Origin: Zygnema cylindricum
Taxonomy: Eukaryota; Streptophyta; Zygnematophyceae; Zygnematales; Zygnemataceae
DNA length: 64,000 nt
Reading direction: 5' to 3'
Assembly (NCBI GenBank): GCA_037447655.1
Contig: JBBHKE010003507.1
Span: 1-64,000 of the forward strand
The notes under the pieces are model-generated. The model made no database searches. It worked only from the letters and a program-made list of their open reading frames with translations, and was not told the origin of the DNA. The position numbers were made by a program, and so were the translations under genes. Shown here piece by piece: positions 44,136 through 55,538 of this stretch (its first letter is position 1; each line of letters starts with the position of its first letter).

Positions 44136-45953
44136 TTGCCATTTACTAAGGAGTCTGAGCATCGGTCAACGAAACTTTTACAACAAATTTATTCGGATGT
44201 CTTTGGTCCGACGAAGGTTCCTTCTGCCGGAGGGATGAAATATATGGTCACCTTCACAGATGATTTCTCAAGGTTTACAAAAGTTTACTTCATGAAGGAG
44301 AAGAGTGAAGTGTTTGGTCACTTCAAACACTATAAATCATGGGCTGAAAAACTTCGCAATTCATCTATTTTGCAGCTCAGATCGGACAATGGTGGTGAAT
44401 ATACATCGAAAGAATTTGAAACCTTTTTACTCGAGGAAGGCATTAGTCATCTATTGATTGTTCCATATTCACCGGAACAAAATGGGGTATCGGAAAGATT
44501 AAATAGAACTCTCACGGAAAGCTCTAGGTCTATTTTCGCAGATAAAAATGTGGATCCGAAATTCTGGGCTGAGGCTCTAAATTGTGCAGTTTATATCAGA
44601 AATAGGATAGGATCAAGATCGGTGGAAACTACTCCTTACAAGATCTGGACAGGTAGCAAACCAGATGTTAGCCATTTCAAGGTCTTTGGTAGTCAATGCT
44701 TCATTTTGGATACGTCTACAGATAGATGGAAAATGGAACCGAAGGGATTACCGGGTAATCTGTTAGGATCTGATGATCACTCAAAAGGTTATAGAGTCTT
44801 TGTGTTTGAAAGGCAGAAAATAGTTGTAGCTAGAAACATCATTGTTAAAGATGAACTAGACTCCATAGATTTATTTCAAATGACAGAGCAGCAAAAGCAA
44901 CAAAAGGTACAGGAGTATGTCATCTTAGATTGCTTGCAGGACATTGTCCAGCAGATTCCACAAACTCCGGTTATGACTCCGGAGTCAGACTCTCTCCAAG
45001 TTCCTCACCAACTTCGGGTCCAGACTGACCAACAGCAGTCAATACACACGGATCGCAACCAGCGCAATCAAGAACACACGGATCGCAACCAGCGCAATCA
45101 GCGCAATCAACGCAATGCGCAGCATCCGACGATCTCAACCTCAGAATTTCCGAGGGGAAGAAGATCAAGCAGCCGCCTGCAAGCAAGCTCTCACTTTGCC
45201 TACTCGGCAGTCTCAGGGGAGCCCTTGACCATCCACGAGGCCTTCTCATCACTAGAGCGGAATCACTGGATTGAGGCGGCAAACGACGAAATGAAGTCGA
45301 TCATGGAGGCTCAAACATGGGAGCTTGTGGACCTTCCTCCAGACCGAAAAGCGATCGGCAGCAAATGGGTATTCAAGGTGGAGTTAAATCCCGATAACAC
45401 CATTGAACGCTATAAGGCCAGACTTGTGGCAAAGGGGTACAATCAAAAGGAAGGAGTCGATTTTGAAGAAACATTTTTTCCGGTTGTAAGATTTCCAACA
45501 GTTAGGATTTTGCTATCCCTAGCTGCGATAGAAGATATGGAAATTCATCAGATGGATGTAAAAACGGCCATTTTGCATGGAGAACTAGAAGAGACCATTT
45601 ACATGCAGCAGCCTGAAAAGTATGTGGAACCAGGAAAAGAGCACTTAGTATGCAAGTTGCTAAAATCTTTGTACGGCCTAAAACAGGCCCCTAGACAGTG
45701 GAATATAAAGCTTGATGAATTCTTGACTAGTCTAGGATTTCAAAGGATAAGTTCTGATCACTCTGTCTTCGTTCTAAAGGGTGAAAATGGGACAGTGTAT
45801 ATAGCAGTATATGTAGATGATTTGTTATTAATTAGCAAATCAATGGCTGAAATTAACAAAATCAAAACTGCTCTAAACTCACGGTTCGAGATGAAAGACC
45901 TTGGTGAGGCAAAATATATTTTGGGTATCCAGGTAAAGAGGGACAGAAATTAG
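44136..45953 (+). CDS. pol: Copia C integrase and reverse transcriptase
   Basis: A 605-residue open frame. The integrase triad is visible: Asp21 (YSDVFGP), Asp84 (RSDNGGEY) and Glu120 (NGVSERLNRTL), with the D-35-E spacing. A Gln/Asn-rich linker with HTDRNQRNQ repeats follows at about 290-350. RT covers about 375-605, with KWVFKVELNPDNTIERYKAR, LYGLKQAPRQW and catalytic YVDD at about 559. It ends at a TAG after KRDRN. This is the longest intact retroelement frame in the window. Confidence 0.95.
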   Translation: MPFTKESEHRSTKLLQQIYSDVFGPTKVPSAGGMKYMVTFTDDFSRFTKVYFMKEKSEVFGHFKHYKSWAEKLRNSSILQLRSDNGGEYTSKEFETFLLEEGISHLLIVPYSPEQNGVSERLNRTLTESSRSIFADKNVDPKFWAEALNCAVYIRNRIGSRSVETTPYKIWTGSKPDVSHFKVFGSQCFILDTSTDRWKMEPKGLPGNLLGSDDHSKGYRVFVFERQKIVVARNIIVKDELDSIDLFQMTEQQKQQKVQEYVILDCLQDIVQQIPQTPVMTPESDSLQVPHQLRVQTDQQQSIHTDRNQRNQEHTDRNQRNQRNQRNAQHPTISTSEFPRGRRSSSRLQASSHFAYSAVSGEPLTIHEAFSSLERNHWIEAANDEMKSIMEAQTWELVDLPPDRKAIGSKWVFKVELNPDNTIERYKARLVAKGYNQKEGVDFEETFFPVVRFPTVRILLSLAAIEDMEIHQMDVKTAILHGELEETIYMQQPEKYVEPGKEHLVCKLLKSLYGLKQAPRQWNIKLDEFLTSLGFQRISSDHSVFVLKGENGTVYIAVYVDDLLLISKSMAEINKIKTALNSRFEMKDLGEAKYILGIQVKRDRN

Positions 45954-45992
45954 AAAATAATAAAACTGACTTAAAAAGAGGCCATTGGAAAC

Positions 45993-46778
45993 ATGTTAGA
46001 TGAGTACGGAATGCGGGGGGCAAAAGGTTGTTTAACTCCAATGGAGTTTCGGGAGAAGTTAGAGGGAGAAGAGACAGAACCAAGTGTCATTGTTAGCGAG
46101 TATTTAGAGTCAGGGGAGAATGATCCTATGACAATAATACCTTATAGACAGATAGTGGGAAGCTTAATATATTTTATGAACTGTACCCGTCCTGACATTG
46201 CTGCAGCAGTCGGGGTACTGAGCAGGAGTCTAGAAAATCCGAGAAAATCAGATCTTGATGCAGCAAAGAGAGTCTTAAGATATTTGGCAGGAACTAAAGA
46301 TCTCAAACTCACTCTAGGCGGAGGAGAAGTCAAGCTGCAAACATGGAGTGATGCTAGCTATGGCGACATGCCAAGCTGGAAATCCACCACGGGATTCGTT
46401 CTACAAATTGGGAACGGTACTTGTTGTTGGAGCAGCAAACTTCAAAAGGTTACAGCACAGTCGACAATGGAGTCAGAATATATGGCAGCAACCTCGGCCC
46501 TCAAAGAACTCTTATGGGTAAAATCCATGTTACAAGAACTAGGATACATGCAAGTTGGTCCACAGGTAATCTGGTGTGATAACCAGGCTGCCATTGCCAT
46601 TGCTTCTAACCCGAGTCATCACTTCAAAAGCAAGCACATGGATGTACGATTACACTTTGTAAGAGAAAAGGTGTTCTCTAGAGTGATTAAATTATGTTAT
46701 TTGCCAGATGCAAAAATGAAAGCCCTTCCTGCTCCTAAGCTGAAGTATTGTAGGGACGCAGTGGGATTAAGTGAATAG
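45993..46778 (+). CDS. pol: Copia C RT end and RNase H
   Basis: It continues from the previous frame across two stops at 45951-45978. It contains YRQIVGSLIYFMNCTRPDI, TWSDASYGDM, MESEYMAATSALKELLW and WCDNQAAIAIA, with the RNase H acidic residues in place. The C-terminus reads PDAKMKALPAPKL, missing the short VADMLT-type segment seen in element F, so there is a small internal deletion. Confidence 0.93.
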   Translation: MLDEYGMRGAKGCLTPMEFREKLEGEETEPSVIVSEYLESGENDPMTIIPYRQIVGSLIYFMNCTRPDIAAAVGVLSRSLENPRKSDLDAAKRVLRYLAGTKDLKLTLGGGEVKLQTWSDASYGDMPSWKSTTGFVLQIGNGTCCWSSKLQKVTAQSTMESEYMAATSALKELLWVKSMLQELGYMQVGPQVIWCDNQAAIAIASNPSHHFKSKHMDVRLHFVREKVFSRVIKLCYLPDAKMKALPAPKLKYCRDAVGLSE

Positions 46779-46938
46779 TTAAATTGCTGCACTGCTATAT
46801 TGACACTCTGCAATAATTCCACCATTGTGAGGTAGTGGGACTGGGTGACTTGCTAACTGCTATATTGCTATGCTGCGATGCTGCGCTAGTTTATCACCGC
46901 AGCTGCGCCGGGATACTGAGTCTAAAGCTTTAGGGGAG

Positions 46939-47662
46939 TGTTGTCTTTTTGGAAAGCTTTCAGTCTCAAAGCAGCGCAGCTGCTTTACAGACAGCACCGC
47001 AGCTGCTATACAGCAGCGCAGCTGCTATACAGCAGAGCAGCGCAGCAGCGAAGCTGCAACACAGACAGGACAAGGCAACCATGATTATATTTGATATGGT
47101 GCGTACGGACAACGCAACGTCTGATATTCTTAATGTGATTCTGTACAGGATAGAGCAACTGCGATAGATACGATTCTAGTCAAACTTAGTGGGAACTCAA
47201 TGGTAACTTAGTGGGTAACTCAGTGGTAGCTTAGTTATAGCTCAGTGGTAGCTTAGTGGTAGCTCAGTGGTAGCTTGACATATTAGTGGTAGCTTAGTGG
47301 TTTGACCTACCTCTCAAGTACACTAGTGTTGCCAGTTCAACTGAAGTATAAGACTTAGGACTCGGAACATATTATGTATCTAGACTTCCAAGTAGTAAAA
47401 CTGCAGACAGTTTTTGGGAAACTTATGAGTATTATATCTTGAGTGTTGTCGCGTCAATTCTGCTATAACTTTGGGAGTTATCAGTGTTTATGCTACTCTA
47501 TATTCTAATAGACTTTTGTGAGGTTTGGATGCTTGTATAAGAATTAGTGAGAACTTAAGAACAGCTGTTTGGTAGGATTCTTGATAGCTTTTGAGAGTGT
47601 ATCATGTCTACTTCTACTACTACTGCTGCTCCTCCACCTGCACCGGTGGTTGTATAACAACA
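46939..47662 (+). repeat. 3' LTR of copia C
   Basis: 43 bases shorter than the 5' LTR because two CAGCTG-type units (24 and 19 bases) are absent. Its copy of the gag start has a TAA in place of GAA. It ends AACAACA before the ATGAG duplication. Confidence 0.93.
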
Positions 47663-47667
47663 ATGAG

Positions 47668-49311
47668 AAGGCCTCCCGGATGGTCAGAGGCTCCCTTGAG
47701 GCTGGCGAGCACACAAAGTGAGAACTTGCTTGCAGGCGGCTGTTGGATCTTCTTCCTCGAAAATTGTGAAGTTGGTATCGTCGGTTTTCGCGCATTGCGC
47801 TGATTGGACTGGTTGTGATTTGTATGCATTGTCTGCTGTTGGTCCGGTTGGAACTGAACATTTTTGGGAAATTCGAGAATTTCGGACTCCCGGGTTACTA
47901 CCGGGAAGTTTTGCACCTGCGGGACAATTTCATGAATGCAATCTAAAATGACATATTTATGTACTTTTTGTTACTATTGCTGCTCTGTCATTTCAAAAAA
48001 ATCTATCGAGTTGTTTTCATCTTTGACAATTATGTTCCGTGCTACAACTATTTTTTTCCTTTCAAATACAAAGGTTCGATAACCTTTTGAGTGATCATCA
48101 TATACCAAAAAGATTCCGGGTAATCCCTTCGGTTCCATTTTCCATCTATCATTAGATGTATCCAAGATAAAGCATTTACTACCAAAGACTTTGAAATGAC
48201 TTACATCAGGTTTTCTACCTGTCCAAATCTCGTAAAGAGTAGATTCTACCGACCTTGATCCAATCCTATTCTTAATGTAAACTACACAATTAAGATCCTC
48301 GACCCAGAATTTCGGATCCACGTTCTTATCTGCAAGCATTGACCTAGATCTCTGTGTGTGGGTTCTATTTAATCTCTCCGAAACCCCATTGTGTTTTGGT
48401 GAATATGGAACAGTCAAAAGATGACTTATACCCTCCTCAAGTTAAAAGGTTTCAAATTCCTTCGACGTATATTCCCCACCATTGTCCGTTCTGAACTCCA
48501 AAATTGGTAAATTATGTAGTTTTTCAACCCATGATTTATAGTGTTTGAAATGACCAAACACTTTGCTCTTTTCCTTCATGAAGCATACTTTTGTAAACTT
48601 GGAAAAATCATCTGTGAAGGTGACCATATATTTCATCCCCCCGGCAGATGGAACCTTCGCCGGACCAAAGACATCCGAATAAATTTGTTGTAAAAGTTTC
48701 GTTGACCGATGCTCAGACTCTTTAGGAAATGGAAGTGTGGATTTTTCCTAAAACGCAACCATCACACATTTTATCCGGTTGATCGGTGATCGAGACATTA
48801 TCTACTTTGCCAGCAAGTACCATTTTTTTCAAACTATCATAATATACATGGCCTAATTTTTTATGCCATAACTCACATGAATGCAAAACACCGAAGTACA
48901 GAACATCATTCTCCTTCGTATTAGCCATATCCATGCGGTTGATCTTTCTACTATCTCTAGTACCTGTAACTGCAACCATGCCATTTTTGCTAACAACCTC
49001 ACGACCATTCTTCAAATTGATCTCAAAACCTTTACTCTCAACCAAGGACGTAGAAAACATTTTTTCTTAAAGTCAGGCACAAATAAGACATTATGAAGGG
49101 TCCTTTCAATTGCTTTTCTCTCTACATCAACAAGCAAAGATAGATCACCCACAGCATAAGTCTGAACACTCATCCAACAAGCATAATAAATATTTTTCTT
49201 AGGCGTTGATTTCAAATTTTTGAAAATAGCCTTATTCAAGCACATGTGGGCTGATGCCCCTGTATCCATTATCCATCTAGGTTCCTTTGGGCCCTCCATC
49301 ACCACCTCCAT
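47668..49311 (-). pseudogene. Copia D protease, integrase and linker
   Basis: Minus-strand frames: 49012-49311 protease with WIMDTGASAHMC; 48722-49060 pre-integrase with LWHKKLGHVYY and CDGCVLGKIH; 48442-48636 and 47974-48417 integrase with RTDNGGEYTS and PYSPKHNGVSERLNRT; 47544-47916 the Gln/Asn-rich linker up to the insertion point of element C. Frameshifts and stops separate the frames. Confidence 0.88.
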
Positions 49312-49339
49312 TGCAAATAGATCCGTTTCATCTTCCTCG

Positions 49340-50257
49340 GAAAAGGTCAGAGTCTCGCTTTAGAGTGACAAAGAAGCCGAAAATAGTGCATTTCCACTTG
49401 GTGTTGGCCTCGTAAAGTTTTTGTAAAACGAACTTTGTTGCCATCGCGGCCTGTATAACTCTGTATCCTTAGCCTTCTTAAGTTTGGGACAGAAATTATA
49501 TCCATGACCTCTCTTACTACAATAAAAGCATGCATAGTTTTATTGCCTATTTTGATTCTGGTTTAATTGTCTAGACTGATTTTGTCGATTAAACTGATTT
49601 CTTTGCTGATTAAACTGTGCATTTCTCTCAAAGTCTAAATTAAAAGCCTCAACATGCTCAGCACTAAGATTTTGAGATGTAGCTTCGTCTTCTAGTAAAA
49701 TATTGATCGCTAACTATAATGTCTAGCTAGCTTTATTTTTTTGTTTTAGCGTATCAGGCGCTACTTTCATACTACGAGGGAGACCCCTCATTAGTAATGA
49801 TGCCTGTTGAAACTGAGGAAACATGTCACCTGCACAAGCATGTGCATCTATAAGGATGCAAATTTTGTTAGCATATTCAACCATCGTACCACCAGTGTAC
49901 TTATAGTCCCAAATTTTTCCAGACATTAGCTTTTTCATAATCATTTTTGAGAGATTTCCAGATATCTATTGTCTTTTTCATTTTTATCCTAGACATAGGT
50001 AAGTCTTCTGATATACAGAATTTTAAAATAGAACAAGCATGTGTATTTTTCTTAGTCCAAGACGGATCAAATTCATCAAGCGAACCATCCAATATATCCA
50101 ATAGATTAACATTCTCAAAGTGAGTCTCCACCTTATATGCCCAATAAGCATATTTCTCCTCCGAAAAGATAAGAATTCTTGATGAGAAGCCCATAACATG
50201 TTGTTCTACAACCAACGGTGCACGTGGAGGAGCAACAGTAGTAGTAGAAATAGACAT
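49340..50257 (-). pseudogene. Copia D gag
   Basis: Start at 50257 with MSISTTTVAPPRAP inside the 5' LTR, then EQHVMGFSSRILIF. The second half (49723-49944) has SLLMRGLPRSMK. A knuckle remnant lies near 49500-49540 (YACFYCSKRGHGY-like). Broken by at least one frameshift near 49930. Confidence 0.82.
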
Positions 50258-51135
50258 GATACACTCTCAAAAGCTATCAAAAATCCTACCAAGCACTTGT
50301 TTTCAAGTGCTCACCAAATCGTATACAAGCATCAAAACTTCACAAAACACTATCACACTATAAAGCAGCATAAACATTGACAGTACAATTTACCCGACAA
50401 CACTCAAGAAAAAATGCTCAGAAGTTTTCCAAAAAATGTCTGCAATTTTACTACTTAGAAGTCTTGATACATAAAATGTTCTACGTCCTAAGTATTACAC
50501 TAGAGCTGAGTGTCTACACTCAATTGTCCTATTACATACTGCGATACCACCGATACAAGTGTTTCTACGAGATACGTCAAAAAAGCAAACTGCCACTAAG
50601 ATCTACTTATCCTAGTCACACTAAGACTGATCTACGTACAAATCCACTAGTGAAAGATCTATACAAGTGATTTGTTCAAATACTTGCCGCCGGCTTAGTG
50701 ACACTTGTCTGGATACATCCATTCGGCTGTTGCAGAACACTTGCCAGTATGCTACTTCTTTAACTTCTTATGAATCTCGTTCGCTGACTTGATTTATATC
50801 AACCGCAGCTGCGCAATCCAATTTCGGATCATATTCAAATATCTGTGACTTCGTCGCAGCTGCGTTGTCCCATACCAAAATAACCGTAGCTGCGTTTGTC
50901 TTGTATGCGTCGCAGCAACGTTGTCCGTACGGACCGTATCACGAATTACCGCAGCTGCGCTTGTCATATCTGCGTCGCAGCTGCATTGTTCCGCTCGATG
51001 TGTGACAGGCGTATGCGGGTGTCAGTGCCACTCGAAATACCTGCACTTTGCTTCAAGTGACGACGCGTGTCCTTGTGGATCTACTTTTTGTCGTCCCATT
51101 AATTTAGTGAGACTTAAAGTTTTCCTAAAACCACA
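50199..51135 (-). repeat. 5' LTR of copia D
   Basis: It reads TGTGGTTTTAGG...GTAGAACAACA on the minus strand. Its U3 (50800-51000) holds at least five GCAGCTGCG/CGCAGCTGC motifs and one GGTCCGTACGGAC. The primer-binding site remnant TGTTATGGGCTTCTC follows. Confidence 0.85.
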
Positions 51136-51432
51136 TAGTATAGCGGCTAGATATAACTTTTTAGATATAAATGTGACTTAAACGAATATGAATAAATCAA
51201 ATACGATCAAAGCAATTATGATTGAATCAATCTGTTGCGTTTTCATATTTCAAGCATCTCAAGGAATCCTGAACTTAGCCGATGTCTAATTCCACATTTT
51301 ACTCTACATCATTCGTACCTCCTAATAAACTCCACAAACTTAAAGAGTCATTCCCATCATTTTGATTTTTTTTAAATCTTCAATTTATATAAAGCACAAA
51401 CCTGTGTCTTCGGGACACTATTCTGACTATGT
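51136..51432. other. Spacer between copia D and the small gene
   Basis: Nothing recognised. The presumed target-site copy next to the D LTR start would be TAGTA at 51136-51140, but its partner is lost. Confidence 0.35.
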
Positions 51433-52990
51433 TCACAAAATTGTTCCAAACAGCTCAAAAAAAATCTCTTCTCCGCAGCAGTCCCTCATTACAATTCGAG
51501 TCCCCGAATCATGTTCCTAAAACAAATAGGTGATACAAATTTTAAGTTTTCTATCCAACTTTACATTCTAGCTATGGCAAACACCTCGTTTGAATATCAA
51601 TAAATCCTTTGTAACTCCTGTTCCTAAAACGATTAAATTATAGCATCACTATATTTGAGCTACGTTTTCAATCCAATTTTGCATTGCATGTGAATAACCT
51701 TTAAATCCTTTGTGGAGATCAAGTACCTCCTGTTCTTTTTGAAATACCATGAATCATTCTTAAACCCTTTGTGGATCACAGAAGAAAACCAAGCTAAGAA
51801 ACATCCTCTACCCTCCCTCCCTTGCTCCCTCCCTGCTCTCTAGTTCCCTCTTGTTCCTAAGCTTAAAAGCATGCTAATCACAATGAAAACCACACAAGCA
51901 ATTTGCCACTGTGGACAATAAGTTTAGGACTTGGTTATTTGTTATTTGCTTTAATAATGAGAAACATCCAACCATGTATAATGAATTAAAAATAATGGAA
52001 CCAAAATATAGAATGCTTACAAAATTAAAGAAACCGAACAATCACAAAGCGACGACATCCTGGCATGGATATTAAATGATATTTCTCACCAATATGGTCC
52101 TATGATCCATCCCCTGGTCATATATCTGTAACTTGTCGAACTTTAAAAAACACCTGAACAGCTCTCAAAGGCGTATGTACACACACTTGAACTACATTCA
52201 TTCAAACCGTTTTGTGTTCTCATAAACAACATCAAGAAATCATGTGTTCACTATCAGGTTTCATTTATCCTTTTTCTAGCAAAAAAAGGATCCCCCCCAT
52301 AATGCCTTACCTGTTGCATATAAGTTCTATGCTCAACCGTTTGCGCAAATTGTGGGTACTTTTCTCTCAAAAGCTGACACACCATACAAGCAAAAAAAAA
52401 GATGTTACTACACAATAAATCGCTACTAACGTTAAAATAGTGAATATGGAGACTGCTTCTAATGTTAAAAAAAAATTGCAATACAGATGACATGGACAAT
52501 TGTGAAATTCAAAAAGAAATACCGTTGAGAAAAGGACAAATAGCGAAATAATTAGTGACACCATTTAGTGTCAAAAGGGTAAAAAATGGAGATGTGAATT
52601 AGTGTTATAAACACTACACAATTCACTGCATATCAGCAAATGCAACACATTTCATCCAAGGGACAAATTCCTTGAAAAATTATCAGAATTTCAACGAGTC
52701 CTCTCTAGGCAACTTAATCTGTAGCTCCAGTACAACAATATCAACCTAGAATCCGGGATCTTTCTTCTTAGATCTTTCTCCTTTCTTTTTAGATTCTAGA
52801 TTCGGAAAAACAAGGCCATTGTTTTTGTGATTCAAATATAGAGATTGGTATTCATGTTAGTACTAGTCACAAAAGTAATTTAGGATTACGGCGAAAAATG
52901 TGAAGACAAGGGGAGTAGAGGGTCAACCAAGCCATTTCTTACTATAGTAGTGAAGCTCAAATCGGAACTCGTCGAGGTTTTCTTTTGCAT
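51433..52990 (-). CDS. Probable four-exon small protein gene, unknown function
   Basis: Four candidate exons on the minus strand join with GT-AG borders and constant phase 0: 52943-52990 (MQKKTSTSSDLSFTTI, donor GTAAGA), 52311-52373 (LLREKYPQFAQTVEHR..., donor GTAAGG), 52090-52140 (FDKLQIYDQGMDHRTIL, donor GTGAGA) and 51433-51516 (EHDSGTRIVMRDCCGEE..., ending FGTIL). The product would be 81 residues and soluble. I do not recognise the family. Exon 2 and the last exon look most convincing; exon 1 could be wrong, with a longer N-terminus elsewhere. Confidence 0.45.
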
Positions 52991-53754
52991 TTTTTTTACA
53001 GTAATCGAGCATAAAGTTTGAAAGTGTGTAAAATAAAAGAAGCCAAAAACAGGAATGCTATACATGGGCAATAGCCTCCCTCTCACCCTCCAATCAAAAT
53101 ATATACATCTTCACTTCTCCCCTCCCTCTCCCTCTCTTCTCCCTCTTCCATTCCCTCTCCATCTACCTCTCCTCTATTGAATTTTCAAAATATCTAGAAT
53201 TGATGAGGGGGAAAGGGAGGGAGGGAGGGAGGGAAGGAGGGAAGGAAGGAGGGAGGGAGGGAAAGGGCGACAGAGGTAGTGGTTGACAGGAAGAGAACCA
53301 GATTTGCGCTCCAATGACGAGACAAGGGGAGCTGTTGACAAGACAGTCCACAACCGCCGGTCTCAAAAATGGAAACGTACTGGACGGTACAATACTGAAC
53401 CTTGCATTTTTCGGGCTCTGTGAACCTCCAAGGTCCGTTTCGCGCATTGTGCAGGATCCACGTCGCCCCCCCTTCGCTTTTCGAGTAAGGACGCCTCGCA
53501 CCGCGAGGCGCATCACCACCTGCGAACGCAACGCTACACTGTGAAAATCAAAATAGTTTACGGAAGGAAACGCGGCAAGAAACATTCTTCTGCCCGTTTT
53601 TTTTTTTCGCGCGTTTCTTTTTTCGAAATTCTAAATTATTAAACGTCGTTTCAAGATCGAAAACATCAACTATTGAAAAAACGTTTTTTGATTCAAGGTT
53701 TTTTTTTCCATATCCTCCCGTTTGCTTCTTTATCTCACCTGCCCAATTCTTTAA
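52991..53754. other. Upstream region of the small gene, with purine/pyrimidine tracts
   Basis: CT-rich sequence at 53110-53175 is followed by GGGAGGGAGGGAAGG repeats at 53205-53270, so the two tracts are complementary and could pair. A minus-strand frame (53290-53585) is open but featureless. Promoter elements for the minus-strand gene are likely here. Confidence 0.4.
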
Positions 53755-54643
53755 TGTAAAAGTTTATTATACTTGTAATAATTAACATAATAGAATAGCT
53801 AGATACAAGTGTTATATTATGTATACTATAACTGTTAATTTTAACTGTTAAGATAAATATAATGTAAACTATTATAAAAAAAAAAAATGTAAAAGTTAGT
53901 TAATACTAACAATTAGCACATCATAACAGTTAGATATAAATGTTAAAATATATATAATGTATTAGTTAGTTCTCACTATAAAAATCAATACCTTATAATA
54001 GTTAGACTCTAGATAATATATAACTAGTTATAACTCTAATAAATTAACAGTAAGATTAAACCTGCTATAATATGTATGGTATAGCTCTTAGATATATCTG
54101 TTTAGATATAAATGTTATAATGTATATAATGTCAAAGTTAGTTAACATTGTAATGATTTACACATTATCACTGTTAGATATTCAAGTTGTAATATATACA
54201 AAATAACTATTAGATATAACTGTTAATTAAGTAATAGTTTATTATAGTGTAATAATTAACATAGTATAGCAGTTAGATATAATTGCTATAATTAATAAAA
54301 TATAACAGCTAGATACAGTTGTTATGCTTAGTATAATACAACAGTTACATATAACAAATGTTATAATAAATAAAATGTTACAGTTAACTAGCTTTCATAT
54401 TTAGTGTAATATAACAGTAAGATATAGCTGGTATAATTAATAAAATATACCACCTACATATAGTTGTTATAATTACCATAATCTAACAGATAAATATAAC
54501 TGTTTAGTTAATAAAATATAACAGTTAGATATAACTTTCATGATAAATATAATATAAAAGCTTTAACTAGCTGTTATATTTCGTATAATGCAACAGCCAG
54601 ATATAGTTGTTATGCTTGGTATAATGCAACAGCTAGATATAAC
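53755..54643. repeat. AT-rich array of palindromic AACAGTTAGATATAACTGTT-like units
   Basis: Some 15-20 degenerate copies of a motif around (A)ACAGTTAGATATAA(CTGTT)ATAAT are spread irregularly, about every 40-60 bases. The unit is itself near-palindromic. Copia F lies directly next to it, starting at 54644. There is no coding potential. Confidence 0.7.
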
Positions 54644-55538
54644 TGTTGAGAATTGAAATCTTTAGTTAGTAAATAGAGTAAACTTAGAATAGTTTCTAAA
54701 AAGTGATATATAAGACTTACCTTTATTAGTGTTACAGTAGGCAAAGTACAANNNNNNNNNNGTTTTTGATAATTTAATGGATGAGTTATCGGTTGAAACT
54801 CGACTGTGTTTTGTACTGTATTTTTCGGTCATACGTAGTTTAAACGGTGTCACAATGTTTTATTTCATTAACTGTTAAGGGTTTCAACGGTGGGTTTACT
54901 GGGTCATTTGGTATTCTATACTACAAAGCTTCAAAGGGTTTTTGACGGGGATCTTTTAGTATAAGGGTTTTGACCTATTATTTTTTAACCGATTCAGGAT
55001 TTTATATATGAGTGTCACTTATAGATGACCAGTGTGATTAAGCCCACTGGCATGATTCCTTGATAACACTGATTGCTGTTTCATAGATCGCACATGAAAT
55101 AACATGGATCTCATGGAGGTTTTTGGATTAATAATAAAAGGTTTTTGAATAAAGTACACGCTAGATACTTTGTCGTTAGTCACAATAGTTCCTTAGTACG
55201 GTCACCCGAATTAGTGTGACCAGTAGATATTCACTGTGAGTATATATTTTAGGACTTAGCCAATTTTTTATTATCCAGTTTTGGGAATATGATTTTCTAG
55301 GGGCAGTTTTTGGGAAACTTCGAAACATCATATCTTATGGTTTACTGGGTCATTTGGGTGGCAACTTTGGGAATTGTCAATTACTTTATTTTGTAACACT
55401 GTGGCAAATTTGATGCATACTGGCTTTTTATGTCATGTTTTGTGTCAGCTCAAAGTTGGCTATTGAGTAGGTAATTTAATAGTTTTTGTTGTTTTTCATG
55501 TCTACTTCCACAACTACTGTTGGTTCTCCGCCTCAACA
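54644..55538 (+). repeat. 5' LTR of copia F (contains gap)
   Basis: Starts TGTTGAGAATTGAAATC and ends CCTCAACA. About 160 bases shorter than the 3' LTR, at least partly because sequence is missing at the N run. Confidence 0.82.
54752..54761. other. Assembly gap (10 N) in the copia F 5' LTR
   Basis: Alignment with the 3' LTR breaks here, so the real missing piece is probably longer than 10 bases. Confidence 0.99.

Larger units (their letters stand above)
41911..47662 (+). mobile_element. Copia element C, near-complete, TSD ATGAG
   Basis: LTRs are 41911-42677 and 46939-47662, and ATGAG precedes (41906-41910) and follows (47663-47667) it. It inserted in the RT region of D in opposite orientation. 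Gag, protease, integrase, RT and RNase H are all present with only a few disabling changes, so it is the youngest large element here. The PPT is GCTTTAGGGGAG. LTRs run TGTTG...CAACA. Confidence 0.95.
40118..51135 (-). mobile_element. Copia element D, interrupted by C and E
   Basis: Its 5' LTR is at 50199-51135. Gag-pol runs leftward to 47668, is interrupted by element C (41911-47662, TSD ATGAG), and resumes at 41905 to 40522. The PPT CATAGGGGAG and the start of the 3' LTR lie at 40118-40216, where E has inserted. D is thus the oldest of the three. Domain content is complete but there are many stops. Confidence 0.88.

Noticed and set aside
44971-45282. Cys-rich minus-strand frame with DCAGCDPCV repeats
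   Set aside because: It is the complement of the Gln/Asn-rich linker (HTDRNQRNQ repeats) of copia C.
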